From CBDTTW01 sp965363675 (lineage in GTDB: Bacteria > Bacteroidota > Rhodothermia > Rhodothermales > DASSAV01), in assembly GCA_965363675.1 (NCBI GenBank), contig CBDTTW010000076.1, forward strand, positions 1-13,980: a stretch of 13,980 nt of DNA, in the 5' to 3' direction. Within the stretch, counting starts at the first letter, position 1. Each line of letters opens with the position of its first letter. The notes beneath the pieces were generated by a model, which saw nothing but the letters and a program-made list of their open reading frames with translations, did no database searches and was not told the origin of the DNA. Positions 13,550-13,980 of this stretch are shown here, piece by piece. The position numbers and the translations under genes are program-made.

Positions 13550-13945
13550 CTACTGGAACAGCTCGTCCAGGTCGCTCAGGTTTTGCAGCAGGTCCTCGGC
13601 ATCGGGGCGGATGAGCGCGAGGATGGCCCCGTGCGGAATGATGAGGTAATGCTTGCCCTCGAAGGCAATCTCGATGGCGTCCTTGCGGAGGTAGAAGGCG
13701 TAATCGCCGGGGCGGGCCTGAAGCGGGATGTAGCGCACGGCCTTCTTTTGCGCCGCCCAGGGTTCATCCTCGGAAAAATCCGGATTGGGCATCAGGTAGC
13801 CCGGCCCGACGCGCAGCACCTGCCCCTGGGCTACGCGCTCCTGCTCGATGACCGTCGCCGGCAGATACAGGCCCGTTTTGGTCTGGCGGTCTCCCTGGTC
13901 CGGGCTGATGAGCACCCGGTCTCCGACCAGGATGAGTTCGTTCAT
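13550..13945 (-). CDS. GroES-like co-chaperonin (Cpn10 family), enlarged
   Basis: A 131-residue member of the chaperonin-10 fold, longer than the roughly 95-100 of GroES. Seen: GDRVLISPD at 8-16; a mobile-loop-like segment QTKTGLYLPA at 21-30, where GroES has its GroEL-binding GGIVL-type loop; GQVLRVGPG at 41-49; then an insertion of about 27 residues (50-76, NPDFSEDEPWAAQKKAVRYI) before IPLQARPGDYAFYLRKDAIE; and the family-type YLIIPHGAILALI at 100-112. A helical tail ends in LSDLDELF. The ATG at 13945 gives the family N-terminus; no obvious ribosome binding site precedes it. No groEL gene is beside it in the window, so it may be a divergent second GroES-like protein and not the main groS (inference). 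Confidence 0.85.
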   Translation of the reverse strand: MNELILVGDRVLISPDQGDRQTKTGLYLPATVIEQERVAQGQVLRVGPGYLMPNPDFSEDEPWAAQKKAVRYIPLQARPGDYAFYLRKDAIEIAFEGKHYLIIPHGAILALIRPDAEDLLQNLSDLDELFQ

Positions 13946-13980
13946 GGGAAGCGGCGATGTGGGTAGAAAGGGGCGCGCTC

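Overview
This is a high-GC bacterial chromosome segment that reads as ordinary, densely packed genomic DNA. I see no IS element, integrase, tRNA, rRNA, CRISPR array or plasmid gene. The best taxonomic guess is Rhodothermota (Salinibacter/Rhodothermus relatives, formerly placed with Bacteroidetes). Three things point there: a C-terminal secretion-system (T9SS) sorting domain with the 'NYPNPFNP' start, a high-potential iron-sulfur protein (HiPIP) like the respiratory carrier known from Rhodothermus marinus, and high GC combined with Bacteroidota-type protein families. This assignment is an inference from gene content.

Layout, left to right. (1) 1-535, minus: the N-terminal part of a sodium/glutamate symporter (GltS), cut by the window edge. 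(2) 703-3903, minus: a two-gene operon, DUF1800 then DUF1501. The DUF1501 protein carries both a twin-arginine (Tat)-like signal and a T9SS-type C-terminal domain, and a strong terminator follows it. (3) 4186-4695, plus: a small secreted protein of unknown function, convergent with an HDOD-domain protein (4811-5734, minus); a hairpin terminator lies between them. (4) 5915-7513, plus: an exported lactonase-family beta-propeller lipoprotein followed by a HiPIP lipoprotein. (5) 7690-8010, plus: an H-NS-family DNA-binding protein, convergent with an EF-G paralogue (8099-10222, minus) across a bidirectional terminator. (6) 10532-12149, plus: tsaB (tRNA t6A modification) and accD (acetyl-CoA carboxylase beta subunit). 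(7) 12134-13090, minus: a membrane-anchored protein of unknown function whose 3' end overlaps accD tail to tail. (8) 13259-13540, plus: a tiny three-helix membrane protein, convergent with an enlarged GroES-like protein (13550-13945, minus).

Most genes are single units or pairs. The coherent groups are the DUF1800/DUF1501 pair, the exported lactonase and HiPIP (cell-envelope, redox-related), and tsaB-accD (core housekeeping). I did not find a clear new multi-gene system. The observations most worth a second look are the Tat-plus-T9SS DUF1501 protein, the H-NS-like protein outside Proteobacteria, the EF-G paralogue with altered GTPase motifs, the GroES-like protein with an insertion, and the HiPIP with a lipobox and extra cysteines.
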